DNA of 37,732 bases, taken from NCBI RefSeq assembly GCF_002150685.1, contig NZ_MSSW01000051.1, positions 1 to 37,732 on the forward strand, written 5' to 3'. Below the pieces are notes generated by a model, which was not told the origin of the DNA, made no database searches, and saw nothing but the letters and a program-made list of their open reading frames with translations. The stretch is from Algoriphagus antarcticus (GTDB lineage: Bacteria > Bacteroidota > Bacteroidia > Cytophagales > Cyclobacteriaceae). Of the stretch, positions 7,930 to 16,645 are shown one piece after another. How positions within the stretch are numbered: the stretch's first letter is position 1; the number at the start of each line of letters is the position of its first letter. The position numbers and the translations under genes were made by a program.

Positions 7930-9270
7930 TCAAGCTCCAAAAACTACCTTCACTTTTTCCGAGCTTATTTTTACCACCCATTCGTCCTGAGGATTGACTG
8001 AGGTATTCCAGAGGAAAAGTGATTTGAGAGATTTGATTTCGGCAAGTGGTCCCAAGCCGGATGCGCTGACCTTGGTCCCGTTCAGGTTTAAAATCTCAAG
8101 TCGGGAAAGGTTCTTCAAAGCTGAAATTCCGGCGTCTGAGATAGGGTTATTTTCGATGCGCAACCTGTGGATATTTGAAAACTGAGCGATGAGGCTCATA
8201 TCGGAATCCTGAATCCCCGTTTCTGCCAAACTCAGCCAATAGATCTGTTCTTTGATAGGCAAAAGAGCTTTCAAAAGTTCGGAGGCTTGACCATTTGCAA
8301 CCTCCGATGGCAAGACTACATCCAAGGCACCTGTTTTCTGGGAAAGAACTCTGACCCGAAATCCTATTTTATCCAAAGTCCTGAGATAAACCGTGTCGAT
8401 GCTCGCCGCAAGCATTTTTTCAGCTCCGAGAATATTGAGTCTAGGCTTTGCCCATTCAATCAGATCTTCATCAGCTTCCATTATTGAAATCTTTGGATCT
8501 GCATTTCCTTTTTCTATCCACCAAGTGATCCATTGGATTTCTTCCTCGGTCAGGGGCTTTTTCCCTTCGGAAGGCATAAAGTCGTCGTGATCTTCAGGCA
8601 GCGTTACTCTTCGGATCAGTTCACTTTTTCCACCATCCAAGGAAATAATTACCGGTCCATTTTCTCCTCCTTTGAGCAAAGTTTCATAGGAAACCATATT
8701 CAATTCGCCCTTGGATTTTCCGGGTCGGTGACAGCTTTGACATTTGCTTCTGAGAACTGGCTGAATCACATCGGTAAATACCTCAGCTTCCTCAATCGTA
8801 GCCAAAACGCGTTGTGTACTTTTCTCCTGTGTTCCCCAAAAAGGTGCATAAGCAGTCAGGTAATCTTCCCCATGAGTCAGGCTTCCTCCAAAATGTCCTG
8901 TAACAGAAAGCGAAAGCACCAGAAACCCCAAAACTGAATAACTGAGTTTTTTGGGAAATCTGTGCTCGTTTTTGTTCACCCACCAGGCAATTCCAGCTAG
9001 TAAAACAGTGGTCCATCCTGCCACCAAATGAATATCCAATAGATCTCCTTCATATCCGCCGGAGCGGGAAAGTAGAAATCCCAACAATGCCGCGATCAAG
9101 GCGCTTATCGTTCCCAAAAACAAAGCAAAACTGACTGCTTCTTGTAAAACTGGCTTTTTACCCAAAACCACATACCCTTTCAATAAAACAGCAATGATCA
9201 AAAAACCAATGGGTAGATGAACCCAAAGGGGATGAAAGCGTCCGATGAAAGTGATGAAATCTTCTGTCAT
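7930..9270 (-). CDS. Membrane cytochrome c with C-terminal leucine-rich repeats
   Basis: A 446-residue protein in three parts. Residues 1-135 carry about four membrane helices of DUF2231-like character (FHPLWVHLPIGFLIIAVLL, then AVSFALFLGTISALIAALLGFLL and two more). Residues 160-260 are a planctomycete-type cytochrome c with CQSCH at 177-181 and the typical MPSEGKKPLTEEEIQWITWWIEKG. Residues of about 330-440 are leucine-rich repeats (IHRLRIENNPISDAGISAL, LEILNLNGTKVSASGLG). It lies 12 nt after the DUF1501 gene in the same operon. It probably serves as the membrane electron-transfer and docking partner of the other two products. Confidence 0.8.
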   Translation of the reverse strand: MTEDFITFIGRFHPLWVHLPIGFLIIAVLLKGYVVLGKKPVLQEAVSFALFLGTISALIAALLGFLLSRSGGYEGDLLDIHLVAGWTTVLLAGIAWWVNKNEHRFPKKLSYSVLGFLVLSLSVTGHFGGSLTHGEDYLTAYAPFWGTQEKSTQRVLATIEEAEVFTDVIQPVLRSKCQSCHRPGKSKGELNMVSYETLLKGGENGPVIISLDGGKSELIRRVTLPEDHDDFMPSEGKKPLTEEEIQWITWWIEKGNADPKISIMEADEDLIEWAKPRLNILGAEKMLAASIDTVYLRTLDKIGFRVRVLSQKTGALDVVLPSEVANGQASELLKALLPIKEQIYWLSLAETGIQDSDMSLIAQFSNIHRLRIENNPISDAGISALKNLSRLEILNLNGTKVSASGLGPLAEIKSLKSLFLWNTSVNPQDEWVVKISSEKVKVVFGA

Positions 9271-9282
9271 ATTTCGATCATC

Positions 9283-10791
9283 CTAGGTTAAAATCCCCTT
9301 AACCACATGACCTTCTACGTCGGTCAACCTAAATCTCCGACCCTGATGCTTGTAGGTGAGTTTTTCGTGATCGATCCCAAACAAATGTAAAATCGTAGCC
9401 TGCAGATCGTGCACGTGAACAGGGTCTTTGACCACATTATAGCCAAAATCGTCTGTTTCTCCGTAGGTAAAACCCGGCTTCACACCTGCTCCGCACATCC
9501 ACTTGGTAAAGCACCTAGGATGATGATCCCTGCCATAATTATCCGGAGAAAGAGTGCCCTGACTGTAAACTGTCCTGCCAAACTCTCCACCCCAAACGAC
9601 CAACGTGTCTTCCAATAAGCCCCGCTGCTTCAGGTCTTTGATCAGTGCAGCGGTCGCTTGGTCAGTTTTCTGACTTTGGTTTTTTATTCCATTGGGTAGA
9701 TTCCCGTGATGATCCCATCCCTGATGATAGAGCTGGACAAATTTGACATCCTTCTCGATGAGCTTTCTGGCCAATAAGCAATTGGCGGCATAGGTGCCAG
9801 GATCACGGCTTTCTTCCCCATACATCTCATACACCCAGTCAGGCTCATTGGACATGTCAGTCACATCAGGCACCGAGGTCTGCATTCGGAACGCCATCTC
9901 GTATTGAGCGATGCGTGCGCTGATCTCAGGATCACCATAAGTGTCAAACTGCGCTTCATTCAATGATTTGAGGTAATCCAGCATTTCGCGTCGGTCCTGT
10001 CCGTCGTAATTTTCCGGATTTCCGAGATAAAGGACAGGGTCTTTTCCTGACCGAAACTGTATTCCCTGATATTGGGAAGGCAGAAACCCATTTCCCCAAA
10101 GTCTGGCATAAAGCGGTTGGTCCTGCACGGCATCTTTGGAAACCAATACGATAAAAGAAGGCAGATTTTGATTGTCCGAGCCCAGTCCATAACTCAGCCA
10201 GGCACCCATTGATGGACGACCTGGAAGCTGATGGCCCGTCTGGAAAAAAGTAATGGCAGGATCATGGTTGATCTGACTGGTCTGCATGCTTTTGATAAAG
10301 CAAAGCTCATCCACTATCTCAGCAGTATGAGGCATCAGTTCACTGACCCAAGTCCTGCTCTGTCCATATTGGCTGAATTTGAAAGCCGAACTAGTCATAG
10401 GAAAAGAACTCTGATCGGCACTCATCCCGGTGAGACGTTGGCCGTCTCTCACCGAATCAGGGAGCTCCTGCCCGTGAAGGTCAACTAGCTTTGGTTTGTA
10501 ATCATACAAATCCAACTGGGAAGGTCCACCGGCTTGAAATAGATAAATAATGCGCTTAGCCTTGGGCATAAAGTGAGGCAACCCTTCCAAGCCATTGGCC
10601 GACTCGGAAAGCATAGGTGGTGTCTCTGGATTCCCGGCAAAAATCTTTTCCATACCCATCAATGACCCCAGAGCCAGGGAACCAATCCCCAAGGAAGTTT
10701 TAGTCAGAAACCTCCTTCGATCCATGTTTTTTTCAATTTCCTGAAGGTCCCTGTTGGAAGATCTCAGCGGGGCATCGTGATGGTGACTCAT
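9283..10791 (-). CDS. Tat-exported DUF1501 protein (sulfatase/alkaline phosphatase-like fold)
   Basis: A 502-residue member of the DUF1501 family. It carries a twin-arginine motif DRRRFLTKTSLG (RRRFL at 25-29), followed by a hydrophobic stretch rich in Gly and Leu. Family landmarks are KRIIYLFQAGGPSQLDLYDYKP, GWDHHGNLPNG, VVWGGEFGRT and GRDHHPRCFTKW, which contain the probable metal-binding Asp and His residues of an alkaline-phosphatase-like fold. An alternative start at Met23 would still leave the Tat motif intact. The gene follows the PSD1/DUF1553 gene after one nucleotide (TAA-C-ATG), the standard pairing of these two families. The biochemical activity of DUF1501 proteins is not established. 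Confidence 0.85.
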   Translation of the reverse strand: MSHHHDAPLRSSNRDLQEIEKNMDRRRFLTKTSLGIGSLALGSLMGMEKIFAGNPETPPMLSESANGLEGLPHFMPKAKRIIYLFQAGGPSQLDLYDYKPKLVDLHGQELPDSVRDGQRLTGMSADQSSFPMTSSAFKFSQYGQSRTWVSELMPHTAEIVDELCFIKSMQTSQINHDPAITFFQTGHQLPGRPSMGAWLSYGLGSDNQNLPSFIVLVSKDAVQDQPLYARLWGNGFLPSQYQGIQFRSGKDPVLYLGNPENYDGQDRREMLDYLKSLNEAQFDTYGDPEISARIAQYEMAFRMQTSVPDVTDMSNEPDWVYEMYGEESRDPGTYAANCLLARKLIEKDVKFVQLYHQGWDHHGNLPNGIKNQSQKTDQATAALIKDLKQRGLLEDTLVVWGGEFGRTVYSQGTLSPDNYGRDHHPRCFTKWMCGAGVKPGFTYGETDDFGYNVVKDPVHVHDLQATILHLFGIDHEKLTYKHQGRRFRLTDVEGHVVKGILT

Positions 10792-10792
10792 G

Positions 10793-13700
10793 TTATCTTT
10801 TGGTTAGGAAAGCATCTGAATTGAGAATGGCGCTGGCTGTCACGGCATTGGCGGCTACTTGGAAGATATCCAAGTGTGGACTGATTTGGTATTCCCCAGC
10901 AGCCAGCCAACCTTTTAATTTTGTTGGATCTGATTTGAATTTGCGGTATTCATTTTCCCTTAATTCCAGTAGAATTTCAAGCTCCTTTGGGTTAGGTTTT
11001 CTTCCCGTAAGTCTTCGAAAAGTATCTTCTATAGACTTGGAGATTTTAGGATACGCCAGCATTTTTTCACCCAAAACCTTGGAAGCCTCTACAAAGGTCG
11101 GATCATTCATGAGCACCAAAGCCTGAAGCGGCGTATTGGTCTCCTGTCTTTTACTTACCGAAAAACTATGGTCAGGCGCATCGAAGATTGCTAAAGTAGG
11201 ATGGTGAACTGAGCGTTTCCAGACAGTGTACATACTCCTGCGATAAAGGTTTTCACCTGTATCCTGCGCATAGTTGCCTCCATTGACTCTCCAGAGGCCT
11301 TCAGGTTGGTATGGAAATACACTTTTTCCCCCAATCACCGGATTTAACAATCCAGCCGCAAAAAGAGCATTATCCCTGATCAATTCTGCCATCAATCGAA
11401 CCGAAGGGCCATTGGCCAATAGGTAATTATCAGGATCTTTTTCCTCCAGTTCTGGTCGTCTTTTTGAAGCTTGCCGATAGCTGGCCGAATTGACGATCAA
11501 ACGCTGCATAGCTTTCACATCCCATCCCGAACTCTGAAACTCCAGTGCCAACCAATCCAGCAATTCCGGATGAGAAGGCAATTTTCCCTGATTTCCAAAA
11601 TCCTCGGAAGTAGCAACCAGCCCTTTTCCAAAGAAATTTTGCCAAAACCGGTTGACAGCCACTCGAGCTGTGAGCGGATTTTGAGGATCTATCAGCCATT
11701 GGGCAAGTCCCAGACGGTTTTTTGGAAGATCCTCCGGCATAGGAAGAACGCTTTCAGGTGTATTTGGAAAAACCTCTTCTCCATGCTGATTATACTCTCC
11801 TCGTGTCAAAATATAGGTTGGCCGCTTTTTGGCCATTTCCTGCATAATCATCATCTCCGGTATTCGCTCCACAGAATCTGAGTAGGTTTTTCGCTGCACG
11901 ATAACTTCTTTCAGTTTTTCTCTATAGGCAGCAGAATGGTTATTGAGGTAAAGTTTCTTGAGGGATTGTTTTTCTTGGTTACTGAGTTGGTTCTTGGATT
12001 TGGCAAGAGTGGTTTTGAATTCGGCAGGTTTGGCTATCTGCAAGACTTCAAGAAGGGAAATTTCTTTGTCGTACACACTGACTTCATCCACCAAAGCGCC
12101 TTTAAGTCCTTTACCTCTCCAAACTGCCCCCACCTGCAAACCCGGCTGCCCGCCTTTGAAAAGGATGTCTTTGTACAGGTTGTCATGGGTAGTTTGGGTA
12201 GCCATTTCCTGTCCGTTTAGAAAAACCTTGAGTCCTTTTGCTTTCGAAGAACCATCATAGGTCATGACCAAATTGATCCATTGGTCTCGGGGAATGTCCT
12301 GTTCGGTAACTTTGGTGATGGCATTGAAAGGAGCCGTATGGGCCATCAGCAGTTCCAAACGGTTATTCTTCAGACTGAGGTGATAGCCCCGCCAGTTGTA
12401 AAGTACCGCCCCAGATCCCGAATGGAAAATTGCGCCATCGCTCAAGGCCTTTGGAACGGAAATCCACGCACTTACTGAAAATGGTTCGCTCTTGGAGAAA
12501 ACTCCCGAACCGCCCAGATTCAGCCAAGAATCTCCGTTGAGTTTTATACCTTTTCTGCTCCGCCCATCTACGTAAGTAGGCGTCTGGTTCTTTACCTCGC
12601 TGCTTTCCATTGTTCCTTTCTGGGAGGGATTGAGCTGGTTTTGAATTGCGCTGTGATCAAAAGAATAGAATGCTACCCGACTGGCAGGAAATTCACGAAC
12701 TGCTTCTTTGTCGTAGGCATTTGAAGCCAGCCAAGTCTGAAATGTACCTTCTTCCTGTTCCGATACTTTTTTCAGTTCCTCTTCTTCCTGGTTTTTTTGA
12801 GAAAGCAGATAGGCCAACATTTTATCTTTTTCCTGATCGGTCAAAAGCATCGTTGGAGCAGGCATGGCATCATCCCAGGAAATCTGCCCGGCCTCATCCA
12901 CCTGATTGAAAAAACTGCTCATTTCGAAGAAATTCTTCTGGGAAATCGGGTCGAATTTATGATCGTGGCAACGTGCACAGCCCAAGGTCAATGCCATAAA
13001 AGCCTGGCCCATAGTACTCGTGCGATCCAAGACATATTCCACACGAAACTCCTCCTCCACTATTCCTCCTTCCATATTTTGCGGATGAATCCGATTGAAA
13101 GCCGTGGCAATCAACTGGTCTTTGGTCGGATTTGGAAGAAGGTCTCCAGCCAACTGATGCGTGATAAACTGGTCATAAGAAAGGTTTTGATTGAATGCCT
13201 GGATTACCCAATCCCGGTAGGGTGATGCATCCCGATACCGATCTACGGTGTAGCCATGTGTGTCTGCAAACCTCGCAATGTCCATCCAATGCATGGCCAT
13301 TTTTTCTCCATAGTGGACAGAATTGAGCAATCTGTCGACCTGCTTTTCGTAAGCATCCTCTGATTGATCTGCCAAGAAAGCATTTATTTCAGCCACACTT
13401 GGGTTCAATCCTGTCAAATCCAGACTTAATCTGCGCAAAAGGGTTTCCTTGTCCGCCTCAGGTGAAGGCTTGATTCCTTCCTGTTCCAGTTTACTCAGGA
13501 CATAGTTGTCAATGGGATTTTTGGTCCATGAGTTATCTTTTACTTTTGGAAATTCCGTTTTTTGAGGAGGTATAAAGGCCCAATGTTTTTTGTATTCTGC
13601 CCCATCTTCGATCCATTTGATCAGGATTGCTTTTTCTCGTGTGGTCAGAGCCAAATTTGATTCTTTGGAAGGCATGCTGTACTCCGGATCTTCAGATATA

Positions 13701-14002
13701 ATCCGGTGAAAAAGTTCACTGTTCCGAAGACTGCCTGCCTTGATGGCAACTTTGCCCGGAGAATCTTTAAGAGAAGCAAAAGCCATTTCAGGAGTATGCA
13801 AACTTAGACCGGCTTTTTGTGCTGCCAGATCCGGCCCGTGACAGGCGAAACATTTATCCGACAAGATGGGCTTTACGTGGATGTTGAAATCCACTGATTC
13901 CGGTAATTCCTCATAGGCAGCTTGGACTTCCTCTGGAAGATCAGGGCTGCAGGAATAGAATAAGACTGTAAAGCAGAAGAAACTCAGTAATCGTAAATTC
14001 AT
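10793..14002 (-). CDS. PSD1 cytochrome / DUF1549-LamG-DUF1553 lipoprotein
   Basis: This 1069-residue lipoprotein has a lipobox ending at Cys18 (FYSC-S). Domains in order: a planctomycete cytochrome C domain with CFACH at 51-55; DUF1549 at about 155-370, which includes a second CxxCH-type motif CARCH at 342-346 followed by DHKFDPIS; a concanavalin-like LamG domain at about 460-650 (EPFSVSAWISVP, NLVMTYDGSSKAKGLKVFLNG); and DUF1553 at about 760-1040 with NPLTARVAVNRFWQNFFGKGLV and ETNTPLQALVLMNDPTFVE. It is first in a three-gene operon with the DUF1501 protein and the cytochrome/LRR membrane protein. The LamG module suggests polysaccharide binding. An electron-transfer role is implied by the two heme motifs, but its reaction is unknown. 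Confidence 0.88.
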   Translation of the reverse strand: MNLRLLSFFCFTVLFYSCSPDLPEEVQAAYEELPESVDFNIHVKPILSDKCFACHGPDLAAQKAGLSLHTPEMAFASLKDSPGKVAIKAGSLRNSELFHRIISEDPEYSMPSKESNLALTTREKAILIKWIEDGAEYKKHWAFIPPQKTEFPKVKDNSWTKNPIDNYVLSKLEQEGIKPSPEADKETLLRRLSLDLTGLNPSVAEINAFLADQSEDAYEKQVDRLLNSVHYGEKMAMHWMDIARFADTHGYTVDRYRDASPYRDWVIQAFNQNLSYDQFITHQLAGDLLPNPTKDQLIATAFNRIHPQNMEGGIVEEEFRVEYVLDRTSTMGQAFMALTLGCARCHDHKFDPISQKNFFEMSSFFNQVDEAGQISWDDAMPAPTMLLTDQEKDKMLAYLLSQKNQEEEELKKVSEQEEGTFQTWLASNAYDKEAVREFPASRVAFYSFDHSAIQNQLNPSQKGTMESSEVKNQTPTYVDGRSRKGIKLNGDSWLNLGGSGVFSKSEPFSVSAWISVPKALSDGAIFHSGSGAVLYNWRGYHLSLKNNRLELLMAHTAPFNAITKVTEQDIPRDQWINLVMTYDGSSKAKGLKVFLNGQEMATQTTHDNLYKDILFKGGQPGLQVGAVWRGKGLKGALVDEVSVYDKEISLLEVLQIAKPAEFKTTLAKSKNQLSNQEKQSLKKLYLNNHSAAYREKLKEVIVQRKTYSDSVERIPEMMIMQEMAKKRPTYILTRGEYNQHGEEVFPNTPESVLPMPEDLPKNRLGLAQWLIDPQNPLTARVAVNRFWQNFFGKGLVATSEDFGNQGKLPSHPELLDWLALEFQSSGWDVKAMQRLIVNSASYRQASKRRPELEEKDPDNYLLANGPSVRLMAELIRDNALFAAGLLNPVIGGKSVFPYQPEGLWRVNGGNYAQDTGENLYRRSMYTVWKRSVHHPTLAIFDAPDHSFSVSKRQETNTPLQALVLMNDPTFVEASKVLGEKMLAYPKISKSIEDTFRRLTGRKPNPKELEILLELRENEYRKFKSDPTKLKGWLAAGEYQISPHLDIFQVAANAVTASAILNSDAFLTKR

Positions 14003-14348
14003 CGGGTATCAAATCTCCGTGATAAACTAATGAAAATTAGGGGAAGATACTATAAACTGTCTCCTGTATTGAAGTGAAATCCTACCTAATTATCCTGATT
14101 GGGTAGATCTAAAAATAAGGAGGTTGTTTTCCCGCCATTTTGTAATTGGCTTTTTCAAGAGTGGGAAAATGATATTCGTAACCAATTGGTTAGTGTAAGA
14201 ATTTTGAAGCCTTGAAACCATAACGTCTGATTGGCACTTGTTTCCTACCAAATTCTGATTAAAAAAAGCTAGTTGGATAGTATTGAACCAAAAAAAAGCT
14301 TCCCGTTTGGGAAGCTATATCACTTGATTAGGTTAACTGAATTTCAGT
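14003..14348. other. Intergenic region holding an operon leader and a terminator
   Basis: This stretch lies between two minus-strand genes. It contains the terminator of the SDR gene at 14290-14316. The remaining sequence (14003-14289) must include the promoter of the DUF1553 operon. I found no clear TAnnTTTG element and no gene in it. Confidence 0.5.
14290..14316 (-). terminator. Rho-independent terminator of the SDR gene
   Basis: A perfect 8-bp stem AGCTTCCC/GGGAAGCT (14297-14304 and 14309-14316) with a 4-nt loop. It is followed on the minus strand by a run of T residues (the A tract at 14290-14297). It lies 33 nt after the SDR stop codon. Confidence 0.88.
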
Positions 14349-15008
14349 TTAGGAATTGCTAAGTTTCTCAATTGCAACGTTGACATCATCCTCACCTTTC
14401 ACGATTTCAAAGTATGAATTAGGAGCGATAGCGGATGGCAACACATACACTAGCGTGTGTGCTACATCTTCCCGGGAGATTTCTCCTACTTCGTCGAATG
14501 ATTCTTCGGCTTGGATTTTTCCCTCGCCCTCCTTGTCAGTCAAGCCACCCGGTCTTACAATTGTGTAATCCAGGCCACTATTTTTCAAATGTTCGTCAGC
14601 GTTGTGTTTAGCTTTCAGGTATTTGTAGAGCTTAGAATCTTTATCTGGATTTTCAGCGCCCATTGAGCTCAGCATCACAAACTTTTGAATATGATATTTT
14701 TTTGCAAAGTCCACGCTTCTTTTTGCACCTTCTTGATCTACGGCAATTGTCTTTTCTTCAGTGCTCGATCCCCCGGCCCCGGCTGCGAATATTACACGGT
14801 CGATGTTTTCGAAGGCATGTTCAAAGTCCCCTTCCAAGTCACCTATCACTGTTCTGATGTTTCGCTTTTCGAAATGTTCCTTTTGCGATTCCTTCCGAAT
14901 CATGGCTACAGGTCTATAGCCCGGAGAGTCGTCGAGTATATTACAGATGATTTGTCCTGTTGAACCGTTGGCTCCTATCACTAAAATTTTTTGGATATCT
15001 TGTTTCAT
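14349..15008 (-). CDS. NAD(P)H-binding atypical short-chain dehydrogenase (NmrA/YwnB-like)
   Basis: A 219-residue Rossmann-fold protein. The dinucleotide motif GANGSTG is at residues 12-18, with an Arg-rich loop (MIRKESQ) after the second strand that suggests NADPH preference. FAAGAGG, VMLSSMGAENPD and YTIVRPGGLTD mark the central strands of the atypical SDR5 group. The usual YxxxK catalytic pair is replaced by KYLKAKHNADEHLK. Members act as redox sensors or flavin/quinone-type reductases; the substrate is not predictable here. It is monocistronic with its own terminator, and its ATG at 15008 is the first in frame. Confidence 0.85.
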   Translation of the reverse strand: MKQDIQKILVIGANGSTGQIICNILDDSPGYRPVAMIRKESQKEHFEKRNIRTVIGDLEGDFEHAFENIDRVIFAAGAGGSSTEEKTIAVDQEGAKRSVDFAKKYHIQKFVMLSSMGAENPDKDSKLYKYLKAKHNADEHLKNSGLDYTIVRPGGLTDKEGEGKIQAEESFDEVGEISREDVAHTLVYVLPSAIAPNSYFEIVKGEDDVNVAIEKLSNS

Positions 15009-15364
15009 AGTTTCTTATGTTTTTTGAATATAAAATTCCAAGAAGCCTGCCAAGCATGTGTCTGAGAATGAATGAGAAGATTTGAAAGGGAGATTTTCAA
15101 TTGTTAAGAGATTTTTGAAAGGTGATCAAAGTGCCATAACTCTAAAGCACTTCTTTCGGAAAAGGACTTTTTCTTATTATTCTTTCCAGAAAAAATTATC
15201 CCGTATTGTCAGATAAAGAGATGAAAAATTCCATTCATCGATGTTGCAATCCAAGGTCGGTTTGGAATAGTGAATCCGAAAAAATAGCTCTTTGAAAGCG
15301 ATAAGGCACTATTACAAAGTAGAAAAGAGCAGAAATTAAATTCGAATTTCCTTCAAATCTTACC
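15009..15364. other. Intergenic region, no gene seen
   Basis: These 356 nt lie between the SDR start and the DUF1460 stop. There is no open frame with coding character, no strong hairpin and no recognisable promoter consensus. It presumably carries the SDR promoter near 15009-15100. Confidence 0.4.
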
Positions 15365-16216
15365 TTAGTCTGTAGGAACTTGAAGCCTGGAAACCATAAT
15401 TCCAGATTGCGATTTGTTTCCAGCTAGGTACTCGCTGAGTGGCTTTTCGGAGATTTCCACCTGCATATTTTTGGAAGAGGCGTGAAGTAGATGAATTCTT
15501 CCGTTTTTCTCGATCGCAAATCCGGTGTGGACAACGTCCAGATTAGGCATGGAGGTGGTGATGGCAATAATATCCCCAGATTGGATATTCTTCTCCAGCA
15601 TGCTTATTTTAGCTTTTGGGATATAGAAATAGCTTCTTTCTTTGATGGCAGCTTCCGCGATTTTGATTTCGGCGAGGTTTGCAGGATCAGCTAGCTGCGC
15701 GTAGAACTTCGGATTCTCCGACATAAAGGAAGGAGCGTTCGGGTAAGGAGATCCGCCGATTTCTTCGGTTATGTTCTTGATGATTTTCTTTTCCTGATTT
15801 TCATAAATCCAGTCAGAAAAGTAGTGAAGACGGGAAGGATAACCTTCATTAATCCCATCTCTATAGCGAAGAATTTCCAGCTCCTTTTCGAATGCCTGAA
15901 AGGTAAATTTGCCTTCTTCCGCAAGTCTGGCAAGCGTAATCACAGTCTCCACAAACGTGGTGCAATCCAATCCGGTCAAGTTGATCACCAGTTTTTCCTC
16001 ACCTGGAAGTTCCAGTGTCTTTTCCACGTAGGGAGTTTTCAGGAATTCCATTCCGATTGCTATGACAAGCTCATTTGAGGTTTTGCCACTCAAATCCTCC
16101 TGTGAAAGTTGGCTCAGCATTTCTTCCAGCTTTTGTCTGCTTTCCAGGGTGCATGTGGTTTGGGAGTAAGAGAAAAGTGGGAGGAGGAGGAGAATTGCTA
16201 CCAGGTTTTTTTTCAT
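15365..16216 (-). CDS. Secreted DUF1460 / N-acetylmuramoyl-L-alanine amidase-like protein
   Basis: A 283-residue protein with a short signal peptide (MKKNLVAILLLLPLFSYSQ) and the DUF1460 fold, an NlpC/P60-like papain variant. The probable nucleophile is Cys85 in LTGLDCTTFVE. The motif DVVHTGFAIEKNG near residue 225-240 supplies the His of the catalytic set, and ISMLEKNIQSGDIIAITT precedes it as in NlpC/P60 folds. The expected role is cleavage of peptidoglycan or murein peptides in the periplasm. It is a single gene. A truncated near-copy of its first third lies 2 kb away at 18000-18305. Confidence 0.82.
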   Translation of the reverse strand: MKKNLVAILLLLPLFSYSQTTCTLESRQKLEEMLSQLSQEDLSGKTSNELVIAIGMEFLKTPYVEKTLELPGEEKLVINLTGLDCTTFVETVITLARLAEEGKFTFQAFEKELEILRYRDGINEGYPSRLHYFSDWIYENQEKKIIKNITEEIGGSPYPNAPSFMSENPKFYAQLADPANLAEIKIAEAAIKERSYFYIPKAKISMLEKNIQSGDIIAITTSMPNLDVVHTGFAIEKNGRIHLLHASSKNMQVEISEKPLSEYLAGNKSQSGIMVSRLQVPTD

Positions 16217-16645
16217 GAAGAGTTTCTTATCAAAATATATGACTGTTCGCTATGGTACACTTAGCTTCTTGGAATCTGTGTCTGAGGTTCAATTTCGACA
16301 ATTCTCCTTTAATTAAATTGGGGCTAAAGCTTGGCCTGTGTATCGGGCTGGATTTCTTATGTAGTAAACCTGCATCAGTATTTAAACACTAATATGTAAA
16401 TTTTTTTAGGACAAGTCAGGTGATATATAACACTCATTTCAAATAGCAAGCAAAGAAGGGCGGAACAAATGTTCAAAAAGTTTCTAGACTAGTAGGTTTA
16501 TTTTGGACTAATTCCAGGAAGGAGGGCAGGCAAATTCCGCCAAACTTCAACTTGAGTTGACTATTTCCATAGGAAAAGTTTTGTGCAGAATCATTAAAAC
16601 TTGCATTTATTGAAAGTTTTAATGATTCTGTGAGTATTTTAGGTT
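16217..16645. other. Intergenic region upstream of the broken ATPase gene
   Basis: 429 nt, AT-rich towards its right end, without a gene. It should contain the divergent promoters of the DUF1460 and ATPase genes. The one clear element is the 17-bp inverted repeat at 16586-16630. Confidence 0.45.
16586..16630. repeat. 17-bp perfect inverted repeat ahead of the ATPase gene
   Basis: CAGAATCATTAAAACTT (16586-16602) and its exact reverse complement (16614-16630) flank an 11-nt loop. The right arm ends 15 nt before the ATPase start codon. A 17-bp perfect match is too long for chance. It could be an operator, an mRNA hairpin hiding the ribosome site, or an end of a mobile element; no partner copy occurs downstream of the ATPase. 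Confidence 0.8.

Noticed and set aside
12797..13225. Plus-strand open frame of 142 codons inside the DUF1553 gene
   Set aside because: It is antisense to well-conserved DUF1549 coding sequence and has no family features; it is a shadow of the real gene.
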